DNA of 64,000 nt, from assembly GCA_028279875.1 (NCBI GenBank), contig JANQMU010000015.1, positions 120,158 through 184,157 of the forward strand, in the 5' to 3' direction. Shown piece after piece: positions 1-9,322 of this stretch (within the stretch, counting starts at the first letter, position 1; each line of letters starts with the position of its first letter). This stretch comes from Rhizobiaceae bacterium (GTDB taxonomy: Bacteria > Pseudomonadota > Alphaproteobacteria > Rhizobiales > Rhizobiaceae). A program made the position numbers and the translations under genes. Under the pieces are notes generated by a model. The model saw nothing but the letters and a program-made list of their open reading frames with translations. It did not search any database and was not told the origin of the DNA.

Positions 1-51
1 AAGACCATCTGGATTGACCTCAGCGATGATGACGACGAGGCCGTGGATTGA
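1..51 (+). CDS. C-terminal tail of an upstream gene (partial, ...KTIWIDLSDDDDEAVD*)
   Basis: Frame 1 is open from the window edge to TGA at 49-51. It overlaps the TTG start of the next gene (TTGA overlap). Confidence 0.45.
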   Translation, partial: KTIWIDLSDDDDEAVD

Positions 52-1394
52 CGCGTCTCTTCCGCGCCAGGCGATTGCCGGAGCAGCCAGGACCCGCCGC
101 GTGGAACGCGCTGCTGCCGCCCGCGCCGGCGGCTGGCCGCCTGGACCAGGACATTACCGTCGATATCGCGGTCATCGGGGCCGGGTTCGCCGGCCTGTCG
201 GCGGCCCGGCGCCTGGCGCAGATCGATCCCGCAGCGCGGGTGGCCGTCCTTGAGGCGGGCCGCGTGGCGGAGGGGCCGGCCGGACGCAATTCCGGTTTCA
301 TGATCGATCTGCCCCACGATCTTTCATCCAGCGATTATGCCGGGCAGGGCGCCGATGACGATGCCGCCCAGATTGCACTCAACCGGCACGCCATCGCCTT
401 CGCTGCGCAAGCCGCGCAGGAAAGCGGGCTTACACCCGACGAATTCGACCCTTGCGGCAAGATCAATGCGGCCGCGACAGAGGCCGGCCACCACCACAAT
501 CTCGCCTATGCGCGCCATCTTCAACGGCTGGACGAGACCTGTACACTGCTCGATGACGACCGGATGCGGGACCTGACGGGCACCGATTATTACCGGTCCG
601 GACTGTTCACACCGGGCACGGTGATGCTTCAGCCGGCCGCCTATATCCGCGGACTGTCCCAAGTGCTTGGTGCCAATGTTACGCTTTACGAGCAAAGCCC
701 GGTCGACGCCCTGACAGGCGGGTCGGATCACTGGATCCTGCAATGCGGCCCCGCAAAGGTGACGGCCGCCAAGGTCATCCTGGCCACCAACGGCCACGCC
801 GAGAGCTTCGGCTTCTTCGCCGGGCGGCTGATCCATGTGTTCACCTATGCCTCCATGACCGAACCGCTGGATGGGAACGCGATGGAAGCACTCGGCGGCG
901 CAGGCAAGTGGGCGCTGACGCCGGCCGATCCGATGGGATCGACCCTGCGCCGCATTTCGACGGCACAGGGAGACCGGATCCTCATTCGCTCCCGCTTCAC
1001 CTGCAACCCGTCGATGCGGGTCGGCCGCGGGCTGATGGCGTCGGCAGGCCGCAGCCACGATCGCGGATTTCGGGCGCGGTTTCCGATGCTGGACGGCGTG
1101 GCAATGCAATATCGGTGGGCCGGCCAGCTCTGCATGAGCTGGAACGGGGTGCCGGCATTCGGCGAAATCGAGGACGGACTTTACGCCGCCTGCTGCCAGA
1201 ACGGCCTTGGGGTCGCCAAGGGAACGCTGTCGGGCATCGCCGCTGCCGAACTCGCTCTGGGTGCCGATGGCATGGCTGTCGAAGGGATGTCGAATTGCGC
1301 TGCACCACGACGGCTGCCGCCGGCAGTCCTGACCTGGGCTGGTGCGAATCTTTTGATGCGCTGGAAAGAATGGCGGTCAGGCCGCGAATGCTGA
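48..1394 (+). CDS. FAD-dependent oxidoreductase (DAO family)
   Basis: N-terminal Rossmann motif DIAVIGAGFAGLSAARRLA; GRNSGFMIDLPHD; C-terminal FAD-contact-like region NGLGVAKGTLSG. Confidence 0.8.
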   Translation: MTRLFRARRLPEQPGPAAWNALLPPAPAAGRLDQDITVDIAVIGAGFAGLSAARRLAQIDPAARVAVLEAGRVAEGPAGRNSGFMIDLPHDLSSSDYAGQGADDDAAQIALNRHAIAFAAQAAQESGLTPDEFDPCGKINAAATEAGHHHNLAYARHLQRLDETCTLLDDDRMRDLTGTDYYRSGLFTPGTVMLQPAAYIRGLSQVLGANVTLYEQSPVDALTGGSDHWILQCGPAKVTAAKVILATNGHAESFGFFAGRLIHVFTYASMTEPLDGNAMEALGGAGKWALTPADPMGSTLRRISTAQGDRILIRSRFTCNPSMRVGRGLMASAGRSHDRGFRARFPMLDGVAMQYRWAGQLCMSWNGVPAFGEIEDGLYAACCQNGLGVAKGTLSGIAAAELALGADGMAVEGMSNCAAPRRLPPAVLTWAGANLLMRWKEWRSGREC

Positions 1395-1425
1395 ACCAGC
1401 GCTGCTGGAATTACCGTCTCGGCCT

Positions 1426-2964
1426 TCAGTAATCCTGATTGAGCGCGTCTTCAGCCGGAATTTCCCGCTCACGACGGGCCACATAGTCGCGCAGCGCCTC
1501 ATCCGTGGCCTCATCGAGCTTCGGTTCCTGATATTCGGCAAGCAGTTTTTTGGCCCTATCAAGCGCCCGCTCGGTGATCTCGACACTGCCTTCCGCCTGC
1601 CACTGCTCGATGGAGTTGTTGTCGAAAAGCTGCGGCATGAAATAGGCGCGTTCGAAATTGGCCTGCGTATGAGCATGGCCAAGATAGTGCCCGCCCGGTC
1701 CGATGTCGCGGACCGCCGCAAGGCCCTCCTCGAAATCGTCCCAGCGGATGCCCTCAGCCATCCGGTAACCCATCGCGCATTGTTCCGCGTCGACCACGAA
1801 TTTGGCGACGGAACAGTGCATCCCGGCCTCGTTCCATCCCGCCGAGTGCCAGATGTAATTGGCGCCGGCATGTAGAACGGCCGACAGCGTGGTCGCGCTC
1901 TCATAGCCGGCCTGGGCGTCGAACGTCTTGGCGCCGCCAAGCGTGTTGGAGGTGCGCCAGGGCACATCGTAGTAACGGGCCATCTGGCCGATCATGAAAT
2001 TCATCAGGCTGATTTCCGGCGTGCCGGCCATCGGTGCACCCGACTGCATCGACACCGTCGACAGATAGTGGCCGTAGATCGCCGGCGCGCCCTTGCGGAT
2101 CACCTGGGTATAGGCGAGCGCCGACAGCGCCTCGGCATTGAGCTGGGCAACGGTCGGTGCGACGGAGGCCGGCGTGTTGGCGCCGCCAAGCACGAAGGGA
2201 GAGCACAGAACAGGCTGGTTGCGGCGGCAGAAGGCGCGCAGGGCACCCAGCATCGTCTCGTCCCACACCAGCGGTGAATTGCCGTTGCAATTGCCGGTCG
2301 TCACCGGATGGGTCTCGAGAAACGCCTCGCCGAACAGTATCGCGCACATTTCCATCACGTCTTCGGCGTTTTTCGGGCTCGTCGTCATGCCCATAAAAGT
2401 CTTGTCGGAATATTTCATCGACGAATAGGTGATCCGCAGGTGGCGATGGGCGACAACATGATCCATCGGCTCGACGATGTGGTGCGCCGAGGAATGCAGG
2501 GCAGGCGACATGTGGCTGAGCTTGTGGAGCATCGCCAGGTCCTCGAGCGTCGGCAGCCGGCGCTTGTCGTCCAGATCCCGAAGATACGGGGCTCCGGTCA
2601 TGGGAACGAAGATGGAATGTGGGCCGCCCAGCGCGACATTCTTTTCCGGGTTGCGCGCGTGATAGGTGAACGAGGCCGGAATGGTCCGGATCAGTTCGCG
2701 CACCAGGCCGCGATCGAGATGCACCCGCTCGCCGCGCACCTCGGCGCCGGCCTTTTGCCAGTCGTCCAGGGCAATGGGATCGCGGAAAACAACGCCGACA
2801 TCTTCAAGGATGCCCATCGAGGCATCGTCGATCCGCTCCACCTGTTCGGCGTCCATTGGCTCGCACAGCGGCAGCTTGCGCCGCAGTGCCGGCAGCATGT
2901 CGACTTTTGAAACCGTGCGTTCCGCCCGGCGCGCCGAACGTCCGCCTGCACGCCTGTCAGCCAT
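1426..2964 (-). CDS. Trimethylamine methyltransferase (MttB) family protein, non-pyrrolysine type
   Basis: 512-aa uninterrupted ORF with an MttB-superfamily-like sequence (ILEDVGVVF, TGNCNGNSPLVWDETMLGALRAF, GGPGH-like GPGGHYLGHAHT). No in-frame amber codon. Confidence 0.8.
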   Translation of the reverse strand: MADRRAGGRSARRAERTVSKVDMLPALRRKLPLCEPMDAEQVERIDDASMGILEDVGVVFRDPIALDDWQKAGAEVRGERVHLDRGLVRELIRTIPASFTYHARNPEKNVALGGPHSIFVPMTGAPYLRDLDDKRRLPTLEDLAMLHKLSHMSPALHSSAHHIVEPMDHVVAHRHLRITYSSMKYSDKTFMGMTTSPKNAEDVMEMCAILFGEAFLETHPVTTGNCNGNSPLVWDETMLGALRAFCRRNQPVLCSPFVLGGANTPASVAPTVAQLNAEALSALAYTQVIRKGAPAIYGHYLSTVSMQSGAPMAGTPEISLMNFMIGQMARYYDVPWRTSNTLGGAKTFDAQAGYESATTLSAVLHAGANYIWHSAGWNEAGMHCSVAKFVVDAEQCAMGYRMAEGIRWDDFEEGLAAVRDIGPGGHYLGHAHTQANFERAYFMPQLFDNNSIEQWQAEGSVEITERALDRAKKLLAEYQEPKLDEATDEALRDYVARREREIPAEDALNQDY

Positions 2965-3095
2965 GGCGCCTGCTCCCTGTCATTGCCCATCGGCCCAGTC
3001 TTAGCGGAGCCGCGATGAGCGACGATCATCTTAGCGACATCCCCGCGCAAAAAGCGACTCGCGGCACATGCTGACAGATCGAACGGGTAAAATAA

Positions 3096-3141
3096 TTGAC
3101 CATGTTAACTATCGGCGGTACAGTTAACACTGATAACTATC
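3096..3141 (+). promoter_or_regulatory. Candidate promoter plus MarR operator upstream of marR-rdhA
   Basis: TTGACC (3096-3101), N17, TACAGT (3119-3124). Inverted repeat TGTTAACT (3103-3110) / AGTTAACA (3122-3129). Direct repeat TAACTATC at 3106-3113 and 3134-3141. Confidence 0.55.
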
Positions 3142-3168
3142 TCCGTTGCCCGGCCCGGATGGGAGTTC

Positions 3169-3624
3169 ATGTCGTCAACAGACGAATACAGCCTGCACAA
3201 AAGGCTTGGATACAAGGTCTCGCGGCTGGCGCGGCTGATGGAGGCGCGGCTCGAAGCCATGATGGGCGATCTCGGCATCACCCGGATGATGTGGTGTGTC
3301 CTGAGCGGCGTCGGCCTTGAGGATGTGACGACGCCATCCGACCTGGCGCGTTACATCGGCATCGCGCGCCCGACCGTCTCACGAGTCCTGCGGGAGATGG
3401 AAAGCAAGGGCCTGATCCGCAGGATCGGTGCCGAGGGCGACGGGCGATGCGTGAAGATACGACTGACCGACAGGGGCATGTCGATGCTGCAGAAATGCCG
3501 GCCGCTCGTCGATCAGCTGAACGCGCATTTCGGCAGCAAACTGAACCCCGGTGACCTCGAGGCAATCCTGGCGCAACTCGATGCGCTCGCCGAAGGCGAG
3601 ACGCGGGAATTGACCTCCATTTAG
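3169..3624 (+). CDS. MarR family transcriptional regulator
   Basis: wHTH pattern TTPSDLARYIGIARPTVSRVLREMESKGLIRRIGAEGDGRCVKIRLTDRG. GGGAG Shine-Dalgarno upstream of ATG. Confidence 0.85.
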   Translation: MSSTDEYSLHKRLGYKVSRLARLMEARLEAMMGDLGITRMMWCVLSGVGLEDVTTPSDLARYIGIARPTVSRVLREMESKGLIRRIGAEGDGRCVKIRLTDRGMSMLQKCRPLVDQLNAHFGSKLNPGDLEAILAQLDALAEGETRELTSI

Positions 3625-3635
3625 GACCGATTGCG

Positions 3636-6600
3636 ATGAAGATGTTTTCCTACAAGAACCGGCCGGTGCATCTGGGGCCTTTCCCGCTCGAGACGCTCAG
3701 GCGGTCCAGGAGCAGTGTCGATCTGCAGTCCATCGAGCCGATGCGTCCGCTGACATGCGATCATCAGCCGCCGGAGTCGCTGGCCCATGCCATCGCCCGC
3801 TTCATGGGGATGATGGACACGGTCCGCGACGGCAAGATCGTCTATGGCGAGGCGGAAATCCCCGCCGATCCGAGCCTTCGCGCCGAACATCTGAAAGCCG
3901 CGGGCTACTATTTCGATGCATCGATGGTCGGCATAACGCGGCTGGAAAAAGACCATTTCCTGGAAACACCGTTACGCAATCCGGTGATCGACGACATCAA
4001 GGCGGAGTTGGAACGCAGTCAGCCGAAGAGCTTCGCATCGGGTGTCGATGCCACTTACGCCGACGTTCTGGAATCGGCGCGCATCAAGCTCGACCCGGTC
4101 GATCATCATACCCACGCCCTCGTCTTTCTCGTCGAATATACGCGGGACCCGAGGCCCGACGAAGCCGGAACGGACTGGTTTCACGACACACAGGCCGATC
4201 GAGCGGCCCTGCTGACATCGAATGTTTCCGCCGTTCTGGCAAGCTATATCCGCATGCTCGGCCATGAGGCCAGGTCCCATACGGCCACCACATCCGATGT
4301 CGATCTGAACCGGCTGGCCGTGTCGGCCGGCCTGTGTGCGGCAGAGCGGATCGAAGGACGTCAGCAGCTTGTCAATCCCTATGTCGGCCCACGCTTTGGA
4401 CTGGCGGCGATCACCACGACACTGGAACTTGAACCCGACCTGCCGCTTGGGCCGAATGCCGGGCGCGCGGGGTGGCATTCGCACGGCCCGTCCTGGTGGC
4501 TCGGCAAGGGAACCGCCCGCCGGGCCGGAACGGCGACACCCTACGCGGATCGCGAGTTCCATAAGGGGGCCCACCCGTTCGAAACCATCAAGCGGCGAGA
4601 CACGCCGACCACCATGATCGATGAGGAACGCGTTCCACGGTTTCCCAAGCGAGCGGATTTCTTCGCCCGCGCCCTGTTCGGCGACATGGGAAAGAACGTT
4701 CAGGACTGTGCCAAGGGCGGCGCGTATGTCATGAAAAGCCCGATCGGCGCCTGCGCCCGTCGGGCATTGGGCGCGCTCCTGCTCCTGCAGTTCGGCGATG
4801 CGCGGGGCCCGGTTTCAAAAAGCACGCAGGATCCGGCGCGCAACGCCAAGAACCTGAAGGCGGCCGCCTATTATCTCTCCGCCGACGCCGTCGGGCTTAG
4901 CCGGGTACCGGAATGGGCCTATTATTCCCATGACGCGGGCGGCAATCCGATGCAGCCCTATCACACCAACGGCGTGTCGCTGCTTCTCGATCAGGGCCAT
5001 GAAACCATGGAAGGCGCCAGCGGCGACGACTGGATTTCCGTCGCCCAGTCGATGCGCGCCTATTTGCGGTTTTCGCTGCTGGGCGGGGTCATCGGCGAAC
5101 AGATCCGCCGGCTTGGCTATTCGGCGCGTGTGCATTCCGTGCTGGACGGCGATGTGCTGCAGCCGCCGCTTCTGCTGCTGTCGGGACTCGGCGAGGTCAG
5201 CCGCATCGGCGAGGTCATTCTCAACCCGTTCCTGGGCCCGCGACTGAAATCCGGTGTGGTCACCACCTCGATGCCGATGGAACATGACAGGCCGATCGAT
5301 TTCGGCCTGCAGAATTTCTGCAACAATTGCAACAAATGCGCGCGCGAATGCCCGTCCGGGGCCATAACGGCCGGTCCCAAGCTGATGTATAACGGCTATG
5401 AGATTTGGAAGTCCGACGCGGAAAAATGCGCCCGCTACCGCCTGACCAATACGGCGGGCGGCATGTGCGGCCGGTGCATGAAAACCTGCCCCTGGAACCT
5501 GGAAGGCCTGTTTTCGGACGAAGCGTTCCGCTGGCTGGCGATCAACGCCCCGGCATCGGCCAAGACCTTGGCACGGCTTGACGACACGCTCGGGCGCGGA
5601 AAGATCAATCCGGTCAAGGCGTGGTGGTGGGACATCGAACTCGACACCGCACAGGGACGGTATGTCCAGGCGGAGGCGACCAACCGGCGCGGCCTGTCGC
5701 GGGATCTCGACCTGAAATATGAGGATCAGACGCTGGCGGTCTATCCGGCCGATGTCATGCCGCCGCCCTTGCCGGTGACCCATCCGCTCAACCGCGAGGA
5801 GGGCATCGAGCGCTACCGGGCCATGCTGACGCCCGAGCAATATCGCGCCAGGATCGCCGCCGGCGACGTGGCCGATCTGGCACCCGCTGCAAAACCGCTG
5901 GAGGGAACGCCTCCGGTGTTCCCGGTGATCGTCTCGAAGCGGGACGATCTCGCCGACGATGTCGTGCGGTTCGAATTGACCGCTGAAAACGGCAGCGCGC
6001 TTCCACCCTTTGAGGCCGGGGCCCATATCGATGTCGTTGTTGCGCCGGAGTATCAGCGGCAATACTCGCTCGCCGGCGACCCGGCGGACCAGAGCAAATA
6101 TGTGCTCGGCGTATTGAAGGAGGCCGAAGGGCGTGGCGGTTCGCTGCTGATGTACCGGATTTTCAAGGAGGGTCGCCGGATTTTTGTCTCCGAACCGCGA
6201 AACCATTTCCCGCTGGACGAGGATGCGGCATTCACGGTGCTGATGGCCGGCGGGATCGGTGTTACGCCGCTGATCACCATGGCCCATCGTCTGCACGCGC
6301 TGGGTCGCGATTTCGTGCTCCACTACAGCGCGAAATCCGAGTCGCAATGCGGCTTTGCCGCCGAGTTGCAGTCCGTTCCCTGGGCCGACCACGTGTTCTT
6401 TCATTATTCGGCCGACGGAACGCGGGCCAAGTTGAGCGAGTTGATCCCGTCCCACAGGGACGGCTTCCGGCTCTACACCTGCGGCAGCGATCGCTACATG
6501 GATGCGGTTTTTGAGATGGCCGAGCAGAAGAGCTGGCCGTCCGAGAGCCTGTCGAAAGAGTATTTTTCCGTGCCCGAACCGCCGGATTTCATCAATCATC

Positions 6601-6863
6601 CGTTCCATCTGGAGCTCCAGAAGACCGGAAAGACGATCCATGTCGGTGCCGACCAGAGTGCCACCGATGCGCTCGCGGAGGCCGGCGTGCCGGTTCTTGT
6701 CAAATGCACCGATGGCCTGTGCGGCGTCTGCGCTGCGACATACAGTTCCGGCGACATCGAGCATCGCGACTATGTTCTGTCGCAAAAGGAGCGTGAGTCG
6801 AAAGTCATTCTGTGCTGCTCGCGCGCCAGCGAGCCGGAAGGCACCATCAAAATCGACTTGTGA
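3636..6863 (+). CDS. rdhA: Self-sufficient (aerobic/catabolic type) reductive dehalogenase fused to a flavin/ferredoxin reductase
   Basis: Duplicated dehalogenase/B12-type units; CNNCNKCARECP and CGRCMKTCPW iron-sulfur motifs; RQYSLAG and AGGIGVTPLI flavin/NAD motifs; C-terminal CTDGLCGVC [2Fe-2S] motif. No Tat signal. Architecture matches BhbA-type enzymes. Confidence 0.9.
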   Translation: MKMFSYKNRPVHLGPFPLETLRRSRSSVDLQSIEPMRPLTCDHQPPESLAHAIARFMGMMDTVRDGKIVYGEAEIPADPSLRAEHLKAAGYYFDASMVGITRLEKDHFLETPLRNPVIDDIKAELERSQPKSFASGVDATYADVLESARIKLDPVDHHTHALVFLVEYTRDPRPDEAGTDWFHDTQADRAALLTSNVSAVLASYIRMLGHEARSHTATTSDVDLNRLAVSAGLCAAERIEGRQQLVNPYVGPRFGLAAITTTLELEPDLPLGPNAGRAGWHSHGPSWWLGKGTARRAGTATPYADREFHKGAHPFETIKRRDTPTTMIDEERVPRFPKRADFFARALFGDMGKNVQDCAKGGAYVMKSPIGACARRALGALLLLQFGDARGPVSKSTQDPARNAKNLKAAAYYLSADAVGLSRVPEWAYYSHDAGGNPMQPYHTNGVSLLLDQGHETMEGASGDDWISVAQSMRAYLRFSLLGGVIGEQIRRLGYSARVHSVLDGDVLQPPLLLLSGLGEVSRIGEVILNPFLGPRLKSGVVTTSMPMEHDRPIDFGLQNFCNNCNKCARECPSGAITAGPKLMYNGYEIWKSDAEKCARYRLTNTAGGMCGRCMKTCPWNLEGLFSDEAFRWLAINAPASAKTLARLDDTLGRGKINPVKAWWWDIELDTAQGRYVQAEATNRRGLSRDLDLKYEDQTLAVYPADVMPPPLPVTHPLNREEGIERYRAMLTPEQYRARIAAGDVADLAPAAKPLEGTPPVFPVIVSKRDDLADDVVRFELTAENGSALPPFEAGAHIDVVVAPEYQRQYSLAGDPADQSKYVLGVLKEAEGRGGSLLMYRIFKEGRRIFVSEPRNHFPLDEDAAFTVLMAGGIGVTPLITMAHRLHALGRDFVLHYSAKSESQCGFAAELQSVPWADHVFFHYSADGTRAKLSELIPSHRDGFRLYTCGSDRYMDAVFEMAEQKSWPSESLSKEYFSVPEPPDFINHPFHLELQKTGKTIHVGADQSATDALAEAGVPVLVKCTDGLCGVCAATYSSGDIEHRDYVLSQKERESKVILCCSRASEPEGTIKIDL

Positions 6864-6954
6864 GACGGGATCGCCTCCATTGCGCCGGACATCCGGGAGA
6901 TTTGCCGCTGGCTGATCCTTTTGCTAACGTCGCTGTCAGAGGAGCGCTTGGCGC

Positions 6955-8382
6955 TTGAGCAGACAAGGGTTGCGTGTGCCATTTAACGAGATGGAAGATA
7001 CATCCGGGCCGCGACCGCCCTATCGGCGCATCGCGGACTGGATTGCAGAGACCGGCACAGAACTTCTAGGCCAGCGCCGCGCCGAGGCGGAGGCCATTTT
7101 CCGCAAAATCGGAATCACATTTGCCGTTTACGGGGAGGGGGGCGATCCCGAACGGCTCATACCGTTTGACCTGATACCGCGGGCATTTTCAGCATCCGAG
7201 TGGTCCGTGCTGCAGCGCGGCATCCGCCAGCGGGCGCGCGCGCTCAATGCGTTTTTGTATGACATCTATCACCGCGGCGAGATCATCAAGGCGGGGATTG
7301 TGCCTGCCGACCTTGTTTACCGCAACACCGCCTATCTGCCGCAGATGGTCGGATTCGAACCGCCTGGCCGTGTCTACAGCCACATTGTCGGCATCGACAT
7401 CGTCCGAACCGGGCCGGACAGTTTTCAGGTTCTGGAAGACAATTGCCGCACCCCGTCGGGTGTCAGCTATATGCTGGAAAACCGCGAGATCATGGCGCGC
7501 ATGTTTCCGGAAGTCTTTTCCGGCGGCCCGGTCGAACCGGTCGACCACTATCCCGACGAACTGCTCAGGACGCTCAAGGAAGTGGCGCCTGCGGCGTGCC
7601 GGGGCGAGCCGACAGTGGTCGTGCTGACGCCCGGCTCGCTCAACTCGGCCTATTACGAACACTCGTTTCTGGCCGACCTGATGGGTGTCGAACTGGTCGA
7701 GCCGCAGGACCTGTTTGTCGATGACGCGCAGGTCTGGATGCGCACGACGCGCGGCCCCCAGCGGGTCGATGTCATTTATCGGCGCATCGACGATGCTTAT
7801 ATCGATCCGCTGACTTTCCGGCCGGACAGCCTGCTGGGCATTCCGGGCCTTTTCGATGCCTACCGCGCCGGCGCGGTGAACATCTGTTCGGCGCCCGGCG
7901 CCGGCGTCGCCGACGACAAGGCGATCTATATCTATGTGCCGGAGATGATCCGCTTTTATCTCGGCGAAGAACCGGTGCTCGAGAACATCCCGACCTATCA
8001 GTGCGGACGGCCCGACGAACGCGACCATGTGCTTGAAAATCTCCATGAGCTCGTGGTCAAGGAAGTTCACGGTTCGGGCGGCTACGGCATGCTGATCGGC
8101 CCGAAGAGCAGCGAGGCGGAGATTGCCGCCTATCGCAAACGCATTCTCGCTGACCCGGCCGATTTCATCGCCCAGCCCACACTGGATCTGTCGACGGCGC
8201 CGACGCTCGACGGAAACGAACTGTGCGGACGCCATGTCGACTTCCGGCCTTTTTGCCTTGTCGGCAAAACCATCCGCCTGGTGCCGGGCGGCCTGACGCG
8301 CGTTGCGCTGAAGGAGGGTTCGCTGGTGGTCAATTCCAGCCAGGGCGGCGGCGTCAAGGACACCTGGGTGCTGCGGGAATGA
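6955..8382 (+). CDS. Circularly permuted type 2 ATP-grasp protein (DUF404/DUF407)
   Basis: Recognisable family sequence (GITFAVYGEGGDPERLIPFDLIPR, VHGSGGYGMLIGP, NSSQGGGVKDTWVL); genomic context with alpha-E, transglutaminase and Anbu. Confidence 0.9.
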   Translation: MSRQGLRVPFNEMEDTSGPRPPYRRIADWIAETGTELLGQRRAEAEAIFRKIGITFAVYGEGGDPERLIPFDLIPRAFSASEWSVLQRGIRQRARALNAFLYDIYHRGEIIKAGIVPADLVYRNTAYLPQMVGFEPPGRVYSHIVGIDIVRTGPDSFQVLEDNCRTPSGVSYMLENREIMARMFPEVFSGGPVEPVDHYPDELLRTLKEVAPAACRGEPTVVVLTPGSLNSAYYEHSFLADLMGVELVEPQDLFVDDAQVWMRTTRGPQRVDVIYRRIDDAYIDPLTFRPDSLLGIPGLFDAYRAGAVNICSAPGAGVADDKAIYIYVPEMIRFYLGEEPVLENIPTYQCGRPDERDHVLENLHELVVKEVHGSGGYGMLIGPKSSEAEIAAYRKRILADPADFIAQPTLDLSTAPTLDGNELCGRHVDFRPFCLVGKTIRLVPGGLTRVALKEGSLVVNSSQGGGVKDTWVLRE

Positions 8383-8386
8383 GACC

Positions 8387-9310
8387 ATGCTGAGCCGTGC
8401 CGCCGAAAACCTGTTCTGGCTGGGCCGCTACATGGAGCGGGCCGAAGCCACGGCACGCATGATCTCCATGGGGCAGCGCATGTCGATGCTGCCCGGTGCG
8501 CCGGATCGCTCGGAATGGACCTCCGTCATGCAGGCCACCCACGTCACCTTGGCAACGGACCGGCCCGTATCGGAAACCGACATCGTCACCGATCTGATCC
8601 TGGATACCGTGAGCCCGTCGGCGATCCAGGCCTGCCTTGCCAAGGCGCGGGAAAACGGCCGCGCCGTACGCACCGCGCTGACCCAGGAAATGTGGGAGAG
8701 CCTCAATGACGACTGGCGCTATCTGGAGGGCATGGACCCGAAGACCGCGCGCCAGCAACTGAGCCGCATTCTGGAATGGGTCCGCAGCCGCGCCGCTGTG
8801 TTCCGCGGCGCCGTCGAAACGGCGATGCTGCGCAATGACGGTTATGATTTCCTGCGGCTTGGCGGCAGTATCGAACGGGCCGATATGACCCTGCGCCTGC
8901 TCAACGTCAAATATTTTCTGCTGCTGCCGGAAACGGAGGTTGTCGGCGGCGGCCGGGACCATCACCAGTGGATGTCGATGCTGCATGCGGTGTCGGGCCT
9001 CAGGGCCTATCATCATCACTATCTCGGTGACTATGCACCCTGGAATATTGCCGATTTCCTGCTGCTCAATCAGGCCTTCCCGCGATCCGTGGCCTACAGC
9101 TACAGCCAGATCAACGCTTGTCTGGAGCGCCTGGAAAAGAGCCATGGCGGCGCCCATGCCTGTCAGAGGACGGCACGCGGCGAATGCGACCTCCTGGGCC
9201 GCATCGACATCAACACCATTTTCAATGACGGGCTGCACGAGTTCCTCAACGAGCAGATCGCCAGGACCGCGCGGATCAGTCAGGAGGTGTCCGATGCCTA
9301 TCATTTTTGA
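8387..9310 (+). CDS. Alpha-E domain-containing protein (DUF403)
   Basis: MLSRAAENLFWLGRYMERAEATARMI N-terminus typical of the family; operon context. Confidence 0.9.
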   Translation: MLSRAAENLFWLGRYMERAEATARMISMGQRMSMLPGAPDRSEWTSVMQATHVTLATDRPVSETDIVTDLILDTVSPSAIQACLAKARENGRAVRTALTQEMWESLNDDWRYLEGMDPKTARQQLSRILEWVRSRAAVFRGAVETAMLRNDGYDFLRLGGSIERADMTLRLLNVKYFLLLPETEVVGGGRDHHQWMSMLHAVSGLRAYHHHYLGDYAPWNIADFLLLNQAFPRSVAYSYSQINACLERLEKSHGGAHACQRTARGECDLLGRIDINTIFNDGLHEFLNEQIARTARISQEVSDAYHF

Positions 9311-9322
9311 CGGTATGCGCCG

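Noticed and set aside
4815-6785. 656-aa ORF on the minus strand
   Set aside because: Fully antisense to rdhA; composition is the shadow of high-GC codon bias, and there are no recognisable domains.
7189-8388. 399-aa ORF on the minus strand
   Set aside because: Antisense to the ATP-grasp gene, with no domain signal.
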